64,000 nt of DNA from an uncultured Kordia sp. (GCF_947496985.1 NZ_CANMEZ010000006.1:1-64000), one strand, 5' to 3'; counted from the stretch's first letter, positions 43,483 through 53,781 are shown. The notes: a model not told the origin generated them from the sequence alone. Program-made: numbers and translations.

Positions 43483-44754
43483 TTATCTTTTAGCATTTGG
43501 AGCCGTAAAACCACCTTTGCTTGTATTTCCGTTTGTACCAACTGAATTGTTTCCTCGAACTGCTAGTATTCCAGCTACATGTGGAGATGCCATAGAAGTT
43601 CCCGATATTCTGTTATACTGACCGTTTAACCAAGTTGACCATACATTTGTTCCTGGTGCCCATCTATCTACTGATGCTCCAAAACATGAAGTACCATTTG
43701 GAGTGATGTTACGAGTTAAGTTACCCACCATCCAAGTACGACTAGTTTGCAAACGTTGAGGAGAGTAATATAATGTATTGTCATTACTATTACCAGCTGC
43801 CAAGGCTCCATAAATTTTATTATCTAATGTTGTAAATGCATTATCTATTGCGTTGCTAGTTCGTCTTGTAAGATAGCCTACAGAATAATTAAATACATCT
43901 CCTGCTATAGAGTTATTATATGTATAATCAACACCAGCAATAATCCCAGCGTCAGAACCAGTTCCTTGTGTTCCTCCAAGTACTTTTACAGCTACTAATG
44001 TTGATCCGTATGCCACACCTATAACTCCTGAACCATTAGCTTTAGCTCCAATTGTTCCTGCAACATGCGTACCATGACCATTTCTATCAACCCAGTTTTC
44101 TCCAGGATAAAAACTTGCCGACAATCCAGTATCAATTGTTAGGTCTGGATGTTGGTCAATCCCTGTATCTATTACAAACACATATCTATTCGTACCTGCA
44201 TTGTTTCCTCTACCTGTGTAATGCACACCCCATGGTAAAAAATCTCCACTAGGCAGAGCACTGTCGCCAGACTCTTCTGTATTTAAGTTAGATGGCAGTT
44301 TTAAACCTTGAGGGTTTATTGGTTTAGGCAAATCACTTATGACTTTACGGTTAGGCTCGATAAAATCGATGCTTTCATCATTTAATAAGATTTTCACATC
44401 TTCACCTGATAAGTTTTTAGCATGAAAACCTTGGATTGCACCAGTGTAAACATACCCTAAATTATCTTCCCCTTTATCAATTAACTTAAGAGTAGCTAAA
44501 GATTTTGCTCTATAGTAATCCTGAATTTTTTTTAACTCAGTAGTTTCTCCTCTTTTAGTTGGAGAATAATTCATATCATCAGAATCCGTATTTTTTTTGT
44601 ATACTACGATATACTCATCAGGTATAACTTCCGCTTGATCAGATTTTTTTTCTAACAAGTTGCTAGGCTCAGTTGTTGTAATACTATCATCCGTTGAACA
44701 AGATGAAATGAATACTAGTAGAAATACGTAAATTAGTGTTACATTTTTTTTCAT
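43483..44754 (-). CDS. S8-family (subtilisin-like) serine protease, lipoprotein
   Basis: Exported protease with a lipobox 'FISSC'. An inhibitor I9-type propeptide (about residues 45-140, 'IPDEYIVVYKK', 'YVYTGAIQGFHAKNLSGEDV', 'DFIEPNRKV') precedes the catalytic domain. The catalytic triad is Asp in 'YVFVIDTGIDQHPDL', His in 'NGHGTHVAGTIG' and Ser in 'ISGTSMASPHVAGIL'. It ends soon after the Ser motif with no type IX sorting domain. Start at ATG 44754 gives a proper signal peptide. Confidence 0.93.
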   Translation of the reverse strand: MKKNVTLIYVFLLVFISSCSTDDSITTTEPSNLLEKKSDQAEVIPDEYIVVYKKNTDSDDMNYSPTKRGETTELKKIQDYYRAKSLATLKLIDKGEDNLGYVYTGAIQGFHAKNLSGEDVKILLNDESIDFIEPNRKVISDLPKPINPQGLKLPSNLNTEESGDSALPSGDFLPWGVHYTGRGNNAGTNRYVFVIDTGIDQHPDLTIDTGLSASFYPGENWVDRNGHGTHVAGTIGAKANGSGVIGVAYGSTLVAVKVLGGTQGTGSDAGIIAGVDYTYNNSIAGDVFNYSVGYLTRRTSNAIDNAFTTLDNKIYGALAAGNSNDNTLYYSPQRLQTSRTWMVGNLTRNITPNGTSCFGASVDRWAPGTNVWSTWLNGQYNRISGTSMASPHVAGILAVRGNNSVGTNGNTSKGGFTAPNAKR

Positions 44755-45267
44755 GTTATTTAATTTTTGGTTATGCACAATATTATCTATAATTTTTAGT
44801 GACTGAAAAAAGTTAAACATACTTTTTTTAAGGTTTTTACATCGTTTTAACAAAAAAATTAATGCTAGCTTAAAGATTCTGTTAAAAAAAGCACTATAAA
44901 CAAAAGGAAGTTATAAAAACACAACTACAAAGTATGTTTGTTAGAAATATTACAAAGAGAACAAAACATCATAAATTTATCATATGAAGACTTATTGCAC
45001 ACACATGACTCTTACATTTATAGACTCACGCTGCTCCTAGAATAATTTACTCCTATTGCTTATTTTTAGTTGTTCGTTAGGTGGTTTACTTTAATGTTTG
45101 TTTCAAAAGACATACAGTTTAGATTTAAAAAACGGCTAAACTTTGTTTATTCACTTATTTAAAGGTTATTGAGGAAACTACTAATACCCAAGACATGATA
45201 TCTTTTTTTTATTCATATGAAAAAGTTTCTCCGAAATTAACAAATCATCAAACCAGTATACTAAAAA
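44755..45267. other. 513-base gap with no visible gene
   Basis: AT-rich, with no open frame with protein character, no strong hairpin and no repeat that I can support. It must hold the promoter of the subtilase gene. Confidence 0.5.
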
Positions 45268-45900
45268 TTAACTAGGAAAGCCCAACATTGACCCCATTCC
45301 AACGGTAAACAACCAACTTCCGTAGATAGCATGTTCTATTGTTACTAATATAGTAGATTTAGTTTTCAAAAATGTAAGCGCAAATAGAATCCCGCCAAGG
45401 AAAGTCAACACCAATACCAATGTATTTTTAAAGAAGAAATGTGCCAAACAGAATACTATAGCATTGATAAATATTAATAGATTTTTGTTTCGAAATAACG
45501 ATTCATAGCGTACAAAGAAAAACGTACGATAGATTAATTCCTGCGGATATACCGAAAATACACTGTAAAAGAACAGGATAAACAACCAAAGAAGTAATTT
45601 GGTTTTCGGAACTATAAAAAGCTTTGAAGCATCTGTAAAATAAACATATACAACTGTCAATACACAAATACAAGCCAGTAGAACTAATGTTCGTTTCCAA
45701 AATGCTTTCCAATTGAGATATTTGTTGAGTTTAAAACGTTGTTTTTCTACTCTGAGCAACATCCAAACGATATATATAAAACCTAAAAGTCCTAATCCAA
45801 GTTTTAACCATGCTGGATAATCAAATACTAAACTCACAGGCATGAGAATGAATATCAAGAAGAATTCTGTTAGTTTATAGTTTGTATGTTGAAAGTCCAT
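45268..45900 (-). CDS. CPBP-family intramembrane protease homologue
   Basis: Six to seven transmembrane helices in 210 residues. The three CPBP motifs are present in altered form: 'YPQELIYRTFFFVRY' (normally EExxxR, here QExxxR), 'FCLAHFFFKN' and 'EHAIYGSWLF'. Flavobacterial members often show this Q-E form. Role could be membrane-protein processing or peptide self-immunity; it is not known. Confidence 0.8.
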   Translation of the reverse strand: MDFQHTNYKLTEFFLIFILMPVSLVFDYPAWLKLGLGLLGFIYIVWMLLRVEKQRFKLNKYLNWKAFWKRTLVLLACICVLTVVYVYFTDASKLFIVPKTKLLLWLFILFFYSVFSVYPQELIYRTFFFVRYESLFRNKNLLIFINAIVFCLAHFFFKNTLVLVLTFLGGILFALTFLKTKSTILVTIEHAIYGSWLFTVGMGSMLGFPS

Positions 45901-45934
45901 TCAATAGTATTTTAGCACTTAAAGATATGTATTT

Positions 45935-46396
45935 CTACACAGAAATTGCCGTTGTATGCTTTACTTCTCCAATGACAAAAATACTATGCGTGTTTCCTAT
46001 ATTGGGAATTGCCGTTAATTTTGTCACCATAAAATCGCGGTACGCCTCCATATCTTTTACTAGTATTTTTAAAATGTAATCATAATCGCCACTCACATGA
46101 TAACATTCTAACACTTCTTCAAGTTTGATAATTTCGCGTTCAAATTTCATTACAAAATCTTTCGAATGTTGCGTGAGTCGAACATGACATTGCGCCATAA
46201 AGCTTTTTGCAATTCGTTTTTTATCCACAATTGCGACATAATTCTTTACAACACCTTCTTTTTCAAGTTTTTTAACGCGTTCATATACAGCTGTTACAGA
46301 TAAATTTAACTTATTCGACAATTCTTTAGTCGTCTGTTTACTATCCTTTTGCAATAGCATTAACAAGGTTCGGTCTGTTTGATCTAGTTTTAACAT
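45935..46396 (-). CDS. Lrp/AsnC-family regulator
   Basis: 153 residues: N-terminal helix-turn-helix ('LDQTDRTLLMLLQKDSKQTT', 'KELSNKLNLSVTAVYERVKK') and C-terminal RAM domain ('VLECYHVSGDYDYILKILVK'). It is divergent from the methionine gamma-lyase-type gene at 46551 and probably controls it in response to amino acids. The 154-base shared intergenic region is very AT-rich, as Lrp sites are. Confidence 0.92.
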   Translation of the reverse strand: MLKLDQTDRTLLMLLQKDSKQTTKELSNKLNLSVTAVYERVKKLEKEGVVKNYVAIVDKKRIAKSFMAQCHVRLTQHSKDFVMKFEREIIKLEEVLECYHVSGDYDYILKILVKDMEAYRDFMVTKLTAIPNIGNTHSIFVIGEVKHTTAISV

Positions 46397-46550
46397 GGAA
46401 AAATTTCTATGATTCTATGATTTACGAATCAAATTTAAAAAATATTCCATCATTACACTTTATTAATAGTTTTATTTTCTATATAAATAATATTTACTTG
46501 ATTTTAATTCTATTAATATTGATTTTTGATACATATTTAATTTAAAAAAA

Positions 46551-47765
46551 ATGAAATTTAATCCAGCTAATACCATTCAAGATTTACAATATTTTGGCGA
46601 ATTTGGAGGTGTAAACCCTTCAATTTCAGACTCATCAACTTATACATTTCTATCTGCAAAGACAATGTTTGACACCTTTGAAGGTAATGCCGATGGTTGT
46701 TATTTATATTCGCGACATACATCTCCAAGTAATTTATATTTAGGTGAAGCTTTAGCCGCTATGGAAGGAACAGAAACTGCAAATGTTTCCGCTTCCGGAA
46801 TGGGCGCCATTACTCCTGTATTATTACAATTGTGCAAAAGTGGTGATCATATAGTATCGAGCAGAACGATTTACGGTGGAACGTATGCTTTTTTGAAAAA
46901 CTTCACACCACGATTCAATATTGAAACTTCATTTGTAGATATTACTAAGCTAGATATTGTTGAAGCAGCAATTACATCAAACACAAAAGTTCTGTACTGT
47001 GAATCTGTCAGTAATCCGTTATTGGAAGTTGCTGATATTGCTGGTCTAGCCAGAATTGCCAAGAAATACAATTTACAATTAGTAGTAGATAATACATTTT
47101 CTCCATTATCAATTGCACCTGCAAAATTAGGCGCCGATATTGTGATTCATAGTTTAACAAAATTCATTAATGGATCCAGTGATACTGTTGGTGGTGTAGT
47201 TTGCGGAACACAAGAATTTATTGATCAGTTGCGTAATGTAAATGATGGTGCAAGTATGTTATTGGGTTCTACAATGGATAGTTTACGAGCAGCTTCTGTA
47301 TTGAAAAATTTACGCACACTTCATATTCGTATGAAGCAACACAGTCATAATGCTACTTATTTAGCACAGAAGTTTGAAGAAGATGGTTTAAAAACTGTTT
47401 ACCCTGGATTGGCTTCGCATCCTTCGCATGAATTATTTAAAAGTATGATGAATGATGAATATGGTTTTGGAGGCATGCTTACCATTGATGTTGGTAGTAT
47501 AGATAAAGCTAATCAATTGATGGAGTTAATGCAAAAAAGAAATTTAGGATACTTGGCTGTAAGTTTAGGATTTTATAAAACTTTATTTAGCGCACCTGGC
47601 ACTTCAACATCTTCAGAAATACCAGAAGATGAACAAGCCGCAATGGGCTTAACAGATGGCTTGATTCGCTTCTCTGTAGGTTTAGATAATGATATTCAAA
47701 GAACCTACACGATCATGCGTGAATGCATGTTTGAACTTAATATATTAAAGCCTATTTTGGTGTAA
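46551..47765 (+). CDS. PLP-dependent Cys/Met metabolism enzyme (methionine gamma-lyase-like)
   Basis: A 404-residue fold-type I enzyme. PLP lysine in 'IVIHSLTKFINGSSDTVGGV'; 'YSRHTSPSNLYLGEALAAME', 'SGMGAITPVLLQLC', 'VVDNTFSPLSIAPAKLGAD' and 'IRFSVGLDN' are family segments. Whether the main reaction is methionine gamma-lyase or another transsulfuration step cannot be settled from sequence. The divergent Lrp gene supports a catabolic role in amino-acid use. A terminator follows. Confidence 0.88.
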   Translation: MKFNPANTIQDLQYFGEFGGVNPSISDSSTYTFLSAKTMFDTFEGNADGCYLYSRHTSPSNLYLGEALAAMEGTETANVSASGMGAITPVLLQLCKSGDHIVSSRTIYGGTYAFLKNFTPRFNIETSFVDITKLDIVEAAITSNTKVLYCESVSNPLLEVADIAGLARIAKKYNLQLVVDNTFSPLSIAPAKLGADIVIHSLTKFINGSSDTVGGVVCGTQEFIDQLRNVNDGASMLLGSTMDSLRAASVLKNLRTLHIRMKQHSHNATYLAQKFEEDGLKTVYPGLASHPSHELFKSMMNDEYGFGGMLTIDVGSIDKANQLMELMQKRNLGYLAVSLGFYKTLFSAPGTSTSSEIPEDEQAAMGLTDGLIRFSVGLDNDIQRTYTIMRECMFELNILKPILV

Positions 47766-47789
47766 TCAGGCAATTTTAGTTACTACAAG

Positions 47790-47824
47790 AAAAAAGGGAA
47801 TATAAAACGGCATTCCCTTTTTTT
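47790..47824 (+). terminator. Terminator after the PLP enzyme gene
   Basis: AAAAAGGGAAT, 10-base loop, ATTCCCTTTTT, T run. Confidence 0.85.
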
Positions 47825-47980
47825 ATATAAATACTTACACAGTAAAAAAGAAATAACTTAAGTGGTTACACTTGGTTTTTATGAAATATAAGCACATTAC
47901 GGTTTTCCGTAAAATTCATAAATGAGTTATCATTATCATTGAATTCTAAATTCAATGATTTACATAAGACACCCTAAATA

Positions 47981-48244
47981 ATGAGCCAAAACGTTTATAT
48001 TTTACGAGCACATGAAGACTCAGGAGAAATGCATTTATTTTTAGCCTTAAAAACTCAAGAAGATGAATGTCGTTCTCAACAAAAATCTATTTGTGGAAAA
48101 ATGGATATTGAAGAAGATTCAATAACTATTTTTTCTTGTCAACCAGAAAACAGTGCCCGAAAACAATGTGCTAAAGTTGGAAAACAAGTTTGTAGTAAAT
48201 GTGTTAGTTATTTATATAATAATGGAATCGATTTTGAGAAATAG
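47981..48244 (+). CDS. Small cysteine-rich protein of unknown function
   Basis: An 87-residue cytoplasmic protein starting 'MSQNVYILRAHEDSGEMHLF' and ending 'VCSKCVSYLYNNGIDFEK'. Six cysteines, including the final C-x-x-C and 'SICGKMDIEEDSITIFSC', suggest a zinc-stabilised fold. No signal peptide. Family not recognised. It converges on the 48253 gene, 8 bases apart. Confidence 0.6.
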   Translation: MSQNVYILRAHEDSGEMHLFLALKTQEDECRSQQKSICGKMDIEEDSITIFSCQPENSARKQCAKVGKQVCSKCVSYLYNNGIDFEK

Positions 48245-48252
48245 AAACACTA

Positions 48253-49371
48253 TCATTTACCCTTTATACGCTCCCAAAAAATACCTAGAATATCCCAAAT
48301 AGTTACATTTTCATCAAATTCAGGAGTAAAAGACTTCATATTGAGTCGGTTCCCATCTTTATATACTATAAATGAAAAAACAGCCGATTTTCCATTTCCT
48401 GTATCTATGGAAGGATATCGCAAATCGCTATATATATACGTACCATCTTCGTTCTCTTTTAAATTGTAATAATTATTACTGAACCAAGTGAGTTGCGCTA
48501 AATCTGGGTTCGTATTTGAGATAACTCCATGATTTTTAGGAATCGTTTCCCAATCGGTAAAGCTAGATTTTGTATCAAATAGTGAATAAAAGCCAACATG
48601 ATAATCTGTGTCGGTTTCGGCAATTCCAAACCATAATATATTATTTAAAATAGAAGCTTCTGTATTATATCTATTGTATTTGATTCCTTTCTCTGCTAAT
48701 GTTTTTTCAAATACTGAATTGATATAGAATTTGTTTCCAATCGTAAATAACATGTATACAGAACTAATTCCTAAGCCAAGTTTTAACCATAGTTTTCGTA
48801 TTGGATTTTTTCTATTAAAAAACATCATGATAATTAAACACAATAAAAATGGCAATGTATACGAAGGATCTGCTACTGAAATATTGCTAAATGCTACACG
48901 GTAATTTGAAAATGGTAAAAATAATTGCGTTCCATATCCAGTAAAGCAATCTAAAAGTGGATGTGTAAAAATAGATAAGAAAAACAGCCACGTCCAATCT
49001 TTTCTGGTGCTGTTTTCTTCATTTTTATATTTTGAATACCAATTGAAAAGAAATTTACTAATAATAAACTTCCCAAAAAATGAAAATACAAATTCGATAC
49101 TATTACTTTCTTTACCTTTTTCGTATCCTTTATGCATAAGCCAACCGAATAAAAAAGCGGCCAAAATTGCAAAGACTATGGAATGCATAAACCCTCTATG
49201 AAACAACATGGCATCTATTTGATTGTCGTAAATCCAATTACCTATAAAAACATCTAAATCAGGAATTGTTCCACCGATTGCACCAAACAATAACGCTTTG
49301 TTCCCAATCTTTCTCCCCATTGCTGCTTCTCCACAAGCGGCTCCTAATACTATTTGCGTTAATGAATCCAT
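48253..49371 (-). CDS. Membrane-bound metal-dependent hydrolase (YdjM/DUF457 family)
   Basis: 372 residues, beginning 'MDSLTQIVLGAACGEAAMGR' and 'LLFGAIGGTIPDLDVFIG', the conserved N-terminus with a metal-binding Asp pair; 'HRGFMHSIVFAIL' and 'IFTHPLLDCFTGYGTQLF' carry further ligands. About four helices are followed by a large soluble C-terminal part. The family contains the LexA-controlled YdjM. Substrate unknown. Confidence 0.88.
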   Translation of the reverse strand: MDSLTQIVLGAACGEAAMGRKIGNKALLFGAIGGTIPDLDVFIGNWIYDNQIDAMLFHRGFMHSIVFAILAAFLFGWLMHKGYEKGKESNSIEFVFSFFGKFIISKFLFNWYSKYKNEENSTRKDWTWLFFLSIFTHPLLDCFTGYGTQLFLPFSNYRVAFSNISVADPSYTLPFLLCLIIMMFFNRKNPIRKLWLKLGLGISSVYMLFTIGNKFYINSVFEKTLAEKGIKYNRYNTEASILNNILWFGIAETDTDYHVGFYSLFDTKSSFTDWETIPKNHGVISNTNPDLAQLTWFSNNYYNLKENEDGTYIYSDLRYPSIDTGNGKSAVFSFIVYKDGNRLNMKSFTPEFDENVTIWDILGIFWERIKGK

Positions 49372-49473
49372 GAATTACTATAAATTATAAGTTTGCAAAG
49401 GTACGCAACCAAATTGATTTGCATAGTAGTTTACAAAATCGTAACATTACGCTAGGAAACTAACCAAATCATT

Positions 49474-50970
49474 ATGCAAGAAAACGACAATATTTCTGAA
49501 ACTCAGATTAATGACCAAAAAATCATAAATAATAAAGAATTAAGCATTTGGGAAGCATTGATTCCTGTTGTTGCATTAGTAGGAATGCTTGCTTATAATA
49601 TTTATGTATACGGAGATGACGCTTTAAGTGGTAGCAATCAATTTGTGCTTTTACTAGGAGCTGCTGTAGCTGCAATTGTTGGATTTTGGAACAAAGTATC
49701 CTACAAACGAATGCTGGAAGAAGTTGCTGAAAACGTTAAGTCTACAACAGGTGCTTTGTTAATTTTATTAATGGTTGGTTCTTTAGCGGGAACTTGGTTG
49801 ATTAGCGGAATTATCCCTACAATGATTTACTATGGTTTACAAATACTAAATCCTACTATATTTTTGGCTGCATGTGTCGTGATTTGTGCAATTATTTCTA
49901 TTGCTACAGGAAGTAGCTGGACTACATCTGCAACTGTAGGTATTGCATTGGTTGGAATTGGAGAAACTTTAGGAATTTCGACAGGAATGACGGCAGGAGC
50001 CGTATTATCCGGAGCCTATTTTGGAGATAAAATGTCTCCATTGAGTGATACAACAAACTTAGCACCTGCAATGGCTGGTGGTGAACTATTCAGTCACATC
50101 AGATACATGTCATTAACAACAATACCGACAATTGTAATCACACTGATTATTTTTGCTATTATAGGATTAAATTTAGATACTACTGGGACTCCACAAATTG
50201 ACGATAAATTAGCTGCCATAGATGGCGCTTTTACCATAAGTCCATGGTTATTTATCGTACCAGTTCTTGTCATTATTATGATTGTTAGAAAAACACCTCC
50301 ATTAATTGCTTTATTAACAGGAGCCTTATTAGGAGGAGTTTCAGCATTAATTGCACAACCAGATATTGTAGCAAATATAGCCGGAGCAGAAACATTAACG
50401 TTCCAATCTGCATACAAAGGTATCATGAATGCTTTGACAGTTGATACCGCTGTAGAAACAACAAGTGCTGAACTGAATGATTTATTTACAGCTGGTGGAA
50501 TGAAAGGAATGCTAGGTACAATTTGGCTAATTATTTGCGCCATGGTTTTTGGTGGTGTTATGGATGGAATTGGAGCCTTATCAAGAATAACACAAGCGTT
50601 ACTTAAAATGGCTACAAGCGTATTTGGATTATTTGCAAGTACCGTAGCAAGTTGTTTAGCTTTAAACCTAACTGCTTCAGATCAATATTTAGCTTTAGTA
50701 GTTCCTGGAAAAATGTTTAAAAAAGCTTATGAAGATAAAGGTTTAGCGCCAGAAAACTTAAGTAGAACTCTTGAAGATTCAGGAACTGTTACTTCGGTAT
50801 TAATTCCTTGGAATACTTGCGGAGCGTATCATTCAAAAGTATTATTTGGACAAGCTGGTGTTACTTCTTATATACCTTATGTATTCTTTAGCATTTTGAG
50901 TCCTTTTATGACTTTGCTTTTTGCTGCATTCAAGATTAAAATTAAACAACTGAAAACAAAAACAGCATAA
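49474..50970 (+). CDS. nhaC: Na+/H+ antiporter, NhaC family
   Basis: A 498-residue inner-membrane protein with about 12 helices. The NhaC signature is visible in 'ATGSSWTTSATVGIALVGIG', 'SGAYFGDKMSPLSDTTNLAP' and 'WNTCGAYHSKVLFG'. It likely exports sodium, which fits a marine organism. It is divergent from the 48253 gene with about 100 bases between; TAAGTTTG at 49388-49395 could be the -7 element. Confidence 0.9.
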   Translation: MQENDNISETQINDQKIINNKELSIWEALIPVVALVGMLAYNIYVYGDDALSGSNQFVLLLGAAVAAIVGFWNKVSYKRMLEEVAENVKSTTGALLILLMVGSLAGTWLISGIIPTMIYYGLQILNPTIFLAACVVICAIISIATGSSWTTSATVGIALVGIGETLGISTGMTAGAVLSGAYFGDKMSPLSDTTNLAPAMAGGELFSHIRYMSLTTIPTIVITLIIFAIIGLNLDTTGTPQIDDKLAAIDGAFTISPWLFIVPVLVIIMIVRKTPPLIALLTGALLGGVSALIAQPDIVANIAGAETLTFQSAYKGIMNALTVDTAVETTSAELNDLFTAGGMKGMLGTIWLIICAMVFGGVMDGIGALSRITQALLKMATSVFGLFASTVASCLALNLTASDQYLALVVPGKMFKKAYEDKGLAPENLSRTLEDSGTVTSVLIPWNTCGAYHSKVLFGQAGVTSYIPYVFFSILSPFMTLLFAAFKIKIKQLKTKTA

Positions 50971-51132
50971 ATTTTACAGGAAAATATTATTGTTTTTGAA
51001 TACATCTCGAATATGTTCAATGCAACATCTTTATTTTAAAGATTACTATGATGAGATTCTGAATCACACTTCGACTTTACTCATTGTAAAAATTTAGAAT
51101 AACGTTTCAATACTTTTTAAAGGATAATTATC

Positions 51133-51783
51133 TTACAATAAACGATGTCTTCTAGCTTTTTCGACAGCTTCTATTTTATTGTGTACTTGAAGTTTTCTAT
51201 AAATGTTTTCTATGTGTTTTCGAATGGTAGCTGGTGATACAAATAGCTTTTCGGCTATTAATTGATATCCATACCCTTTACTTAATTGTTCTAAAACTTC
51301 TTTTTCACGCTTACTAAGTTTGATATCTGAATTCTCTTCATATTTCGTAATCTCGGCGTTTTGCAATATTTTCAAGGTTTTCATAGCAATACTTGGTGTC
51401 ATAGTAGCTCCACCGTCCATAACATCAATAATTCCTTTGTGCAACTCATCTGCTGTTGCTTCTTTTAACAGATATCCATTTGCTCCAGATTGAATTGATT
51501 GAAATATATTTTCATCATCATCAAACACTGTAATCATGACAATTTTCATGTTTGGATACTGTTTCTTTATATGCTTTGTTGCTTCAATACCATTCATGTT
51601 TGGCATTTTTATATCCATCAAAATCAAATCGACTTCAACAACATTTTTCAATTTATCAATTAATTCTTTACCATCACGCGCACGAAATGCATAGTGAAGT
51701 GTTTCTTTAAAAAAAGAAAGTTTTTCTATTAAAGCATTCGCCAAAAATGTATTGTCTTCCGCAATGGCAATTTTATAATTCAT
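51133..51783 (-). CDS. LuxR/NarL-type response regulator
   Basis: Receiver domain ('IAIAEDNTFLANALIEKLSF', acceptor 'LILMDIKMPNMNGIEATKHI', lysine in 'NGYLLKEATADELHKGI') and LuxR-type DNA-binding domain ('LSKREKEVLEQLSKGYGYQL', 'IAEKLFVSPATIRKHIENIY'). It follows its kinase by 9 bases. All receiver residues are canonical, unlike the regulator at 24618. Confidence 0.92.
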   Translation of the reverse strand: MNYKIAIAEDNTFLANALIEKLSFFKETLHYAFRARDGKELIDKLKNVVEVDLILMDIKMPNMNGIEATKHIKKQYPNMKIVMITVFDDDENIFQSIQSGANGYLLKEATADELHKGIIDVMDGGATMTPSIAMKTLKILQNAEITKYEENSDIKLSKREKEVLEQLSKGYGYQLIAEKLFVSPATIRKHIENIYRKLQVHNKIEAVEKARRHRLL

Positions 51784-51792
51784 AGCTATTTT

Positions 51793-53781
51793 TTAGATAT
51801 TATCCGCAACTGCTTTATCTAAAGTCAGCGTTATTTTGGTTCCAGTGTTTGAAGCAGCAACAATATGGAATTTACCATATATCTCTTCAGCTCTAAGTTG
51901 CATGTTTTCTAAGCCATTTCCTTCCGTTTCAGGAGTATTATCAAAGCCCACTCCATTATCTTCAACATGCAATGTATATTGATCGTTGGTTTCTATGAAA
52001 TTAATTGTAATGCTTTCTGATTTTGAATGTTTGATCGCATTATTTATTGCTTCTTGCATGATTCTGAAAATATTAATTCCGACCAATGATGAGAATGTAG
52101 TGGTTTCAGAAACTTGATTCGCAAATTCAATAGAAGCACCCGTTAATATTTTGGCTTGACCAATATGATTTATCATGCGTGTTTTCAAATCTTCAAAACT
52201 GATTCTTTCCATATTCATTGCCCAAATTGTATCACGTAATTGATTGATGGTGTTTCGGGTAAAGAAATTGATATTTGATAAACGCTCGGTAAACTCAGGA
52301 TTCGTCTCTTTTAAACCATACTTTAAATTATCTATAGAAGAAATTATAAACGTTAATTGCGAGCCTATATTATCATGTAAGTCACGTGAAATTTTCAAAC
52401 GTTGTTCATGTAATTTGTTTTGTGTTTCAACTTTAATTAATGCATCTTTCAATTCATGCTCTTTTTGCAATTGTCTGTTTTTTAATTTTTGTTGATTATA
52501 TAATAAGTAACCAATTACCAGCAATACCAAAATGCCTGCCAACATCCCATAAATTGTAATGTTCTTATTTACTATTTTGGAATTTCGTTCTGCAATTTGA
52601 GCACGTTGTAAAAGAATTTCTTTTTCTTTTTCAGAAGATTGATATTTCTCAAAGATTTCAGTGGTTGCTATTTTTTCTTTTTCTTTTTGAATTGTATCTA
52701 ATAAAGTAATGGTTTCCTGGTAATACTCAGAAGCATTTTTATGATTGCCCAATTCACGATATGCATTTGCCATTCTGCGTACAGCATCACTTTTTATCAT
52801 TATCTGAGAATCGTTTAAATTATCCAGAGCAATTGTATATGCATCAATAGCGGCTTTATAATTTCCTTCATCATAATGTGCAATTCCTAATAATTGAATG
52901 TTTTTTGCGCGGTGTTTTCGAGCATTAAAGCGTGCATAAATTTCATCTGCCTTTTGCAAATAGTAAATAGCCGAATCTCGTTGTTTGAGTTGTTGATAGG
53001 TTTTTCCTAAACTATTATAACTTGTTGCCAGCCCTTTTACATCATTGATTTTTGTTTTAGTAACTACAGATTTTTGTCCATAATATATACAGGAATCCAA
53101 ATGTTTTAGCGATGAAAAGTTCATGACCATATTCGTATATGACGCGCCAATACCATAGGTGTCGTCAATTTCTTTACGAATTGCTAAACTTCGTTTGTGA
53201 TATGCATTCGATTCTTGATGTCGATCTAATCTTGACAGTAATAAGCCTATATTATTTAAGCTATTGGCTTGTCCTTTTTTTAGCCCAAGTTCTTCAAATA
53301 TTTTATAGGAACTTAGGTAATAATCCATAGCCTCCTTATATTTTTCTTTTCCCCAATAGATCAAACCTTTATTATTAAACACAGAAGCCATTGCATCTTT
53401 ATCATTTTGTTTTTTAGCAATTTCGAATGCTTTATCATACAAAATCAACGAACTATCTTTTTTCCCAACAATATCATAATACACTCCTTTTCGAAGCAAG
53501 GAACGCGTGGTTAAAAATGTATTTTGTATTATTTTGCTTTTTTGTAAAGCAATTTCTGAGAGTTTTCGAGAAATTTCAGGTTTTGAATACGCATATTTAA
53601 AAAACACTCTGTGTAAGTATTGTATCCGTACAGAATCGTTCTCCATTGTTTTACAAACATTGGAAATACTATCAATTACTTGTTGATTGGCTTGCGCGTA
53701 GGAAAGAGTAACTCCGCAATACATCAAACAAATAATAATCAAAATTTTATATGTTAACTGCTGAAATAATTTCATACGCAT
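51793..53781 (-). CDS. TPR-containing sensor histidine kinase
   Basis: A 662-residue protein with a signal peptide ('GVTLSYAQ'), about eight tetratricopeptide repeats ('ASVFNNKGLIYWGKEKYKEA', 'NSLNNIGLLLSRLDRHQESN'), one transmembrane helix near residue 410 ('ITIYGMLAGILVLLVIGYLL'), a coiled coil, then HisKA_3 'ISRDLHDNIGSQLTFIISSI' and the ATPase domain 'MQEAINNAIKHSKSESITIN' with 'DNGVGFD'. Paired with the regulator at 51133. Same layout as the 22625-25283 pair, so the two are likely paralogous systems. Confidence 0.92.
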   Translation of the reverse strand: MRMKLFQQLTYKILIIICLMYCGVTLSYAQANQQVIDSISNVCKTMENDSVRIQYLHRVFFKYAYSKPEISRKLSEIALQKSKIIQNTFLTTRSLLRKGVYYDIVGKKDSSLILYDKAFEIAKKQNDKDAMASVFNNKGLIYWGKEKYKEAMDYYLSSYKIFEELGLKKGQANSLNNIGLLLSRLDRHQESNAYHKRSLAIRKEIDDTYGIGASYTNMVMNFSSLKHLDSCIYYGQKSVVTKTKINDVKGLATSYNSLGKTYQQLKQRDSAIYYLQKADEIYARFNARKHRAKNIQLLGIAHYDEGNYKAAIDAYTIALDNLNDSQIMIKSDAVRRMANAYRELGNHKNASEYYQETITLLDTIQKEKEKIATTEIFEKYQSSEKEKEILLQRAQIAERNSKIVNKNITIYGMLAGILVLLVIGYLLYNQQKLKNRQLQKEHELKDALIKVETQNKLHEQRLKISRDLHDNIGSQLTFIISSIDNLKYGLKETNPEFTERLSNINFFTRNTINQLRDTIWAMNMERISFEDLKTRMINHIGQAKILTGASIEFANQVSETTTFSSLVGINIFRIMQEAINNAIKHSKSESITINFIETNDQYTLHVEDNGVGFDNTPETEGNGLENMQLRAEEIYGKFHIVAASNTGTKITLTLDKAVADNI

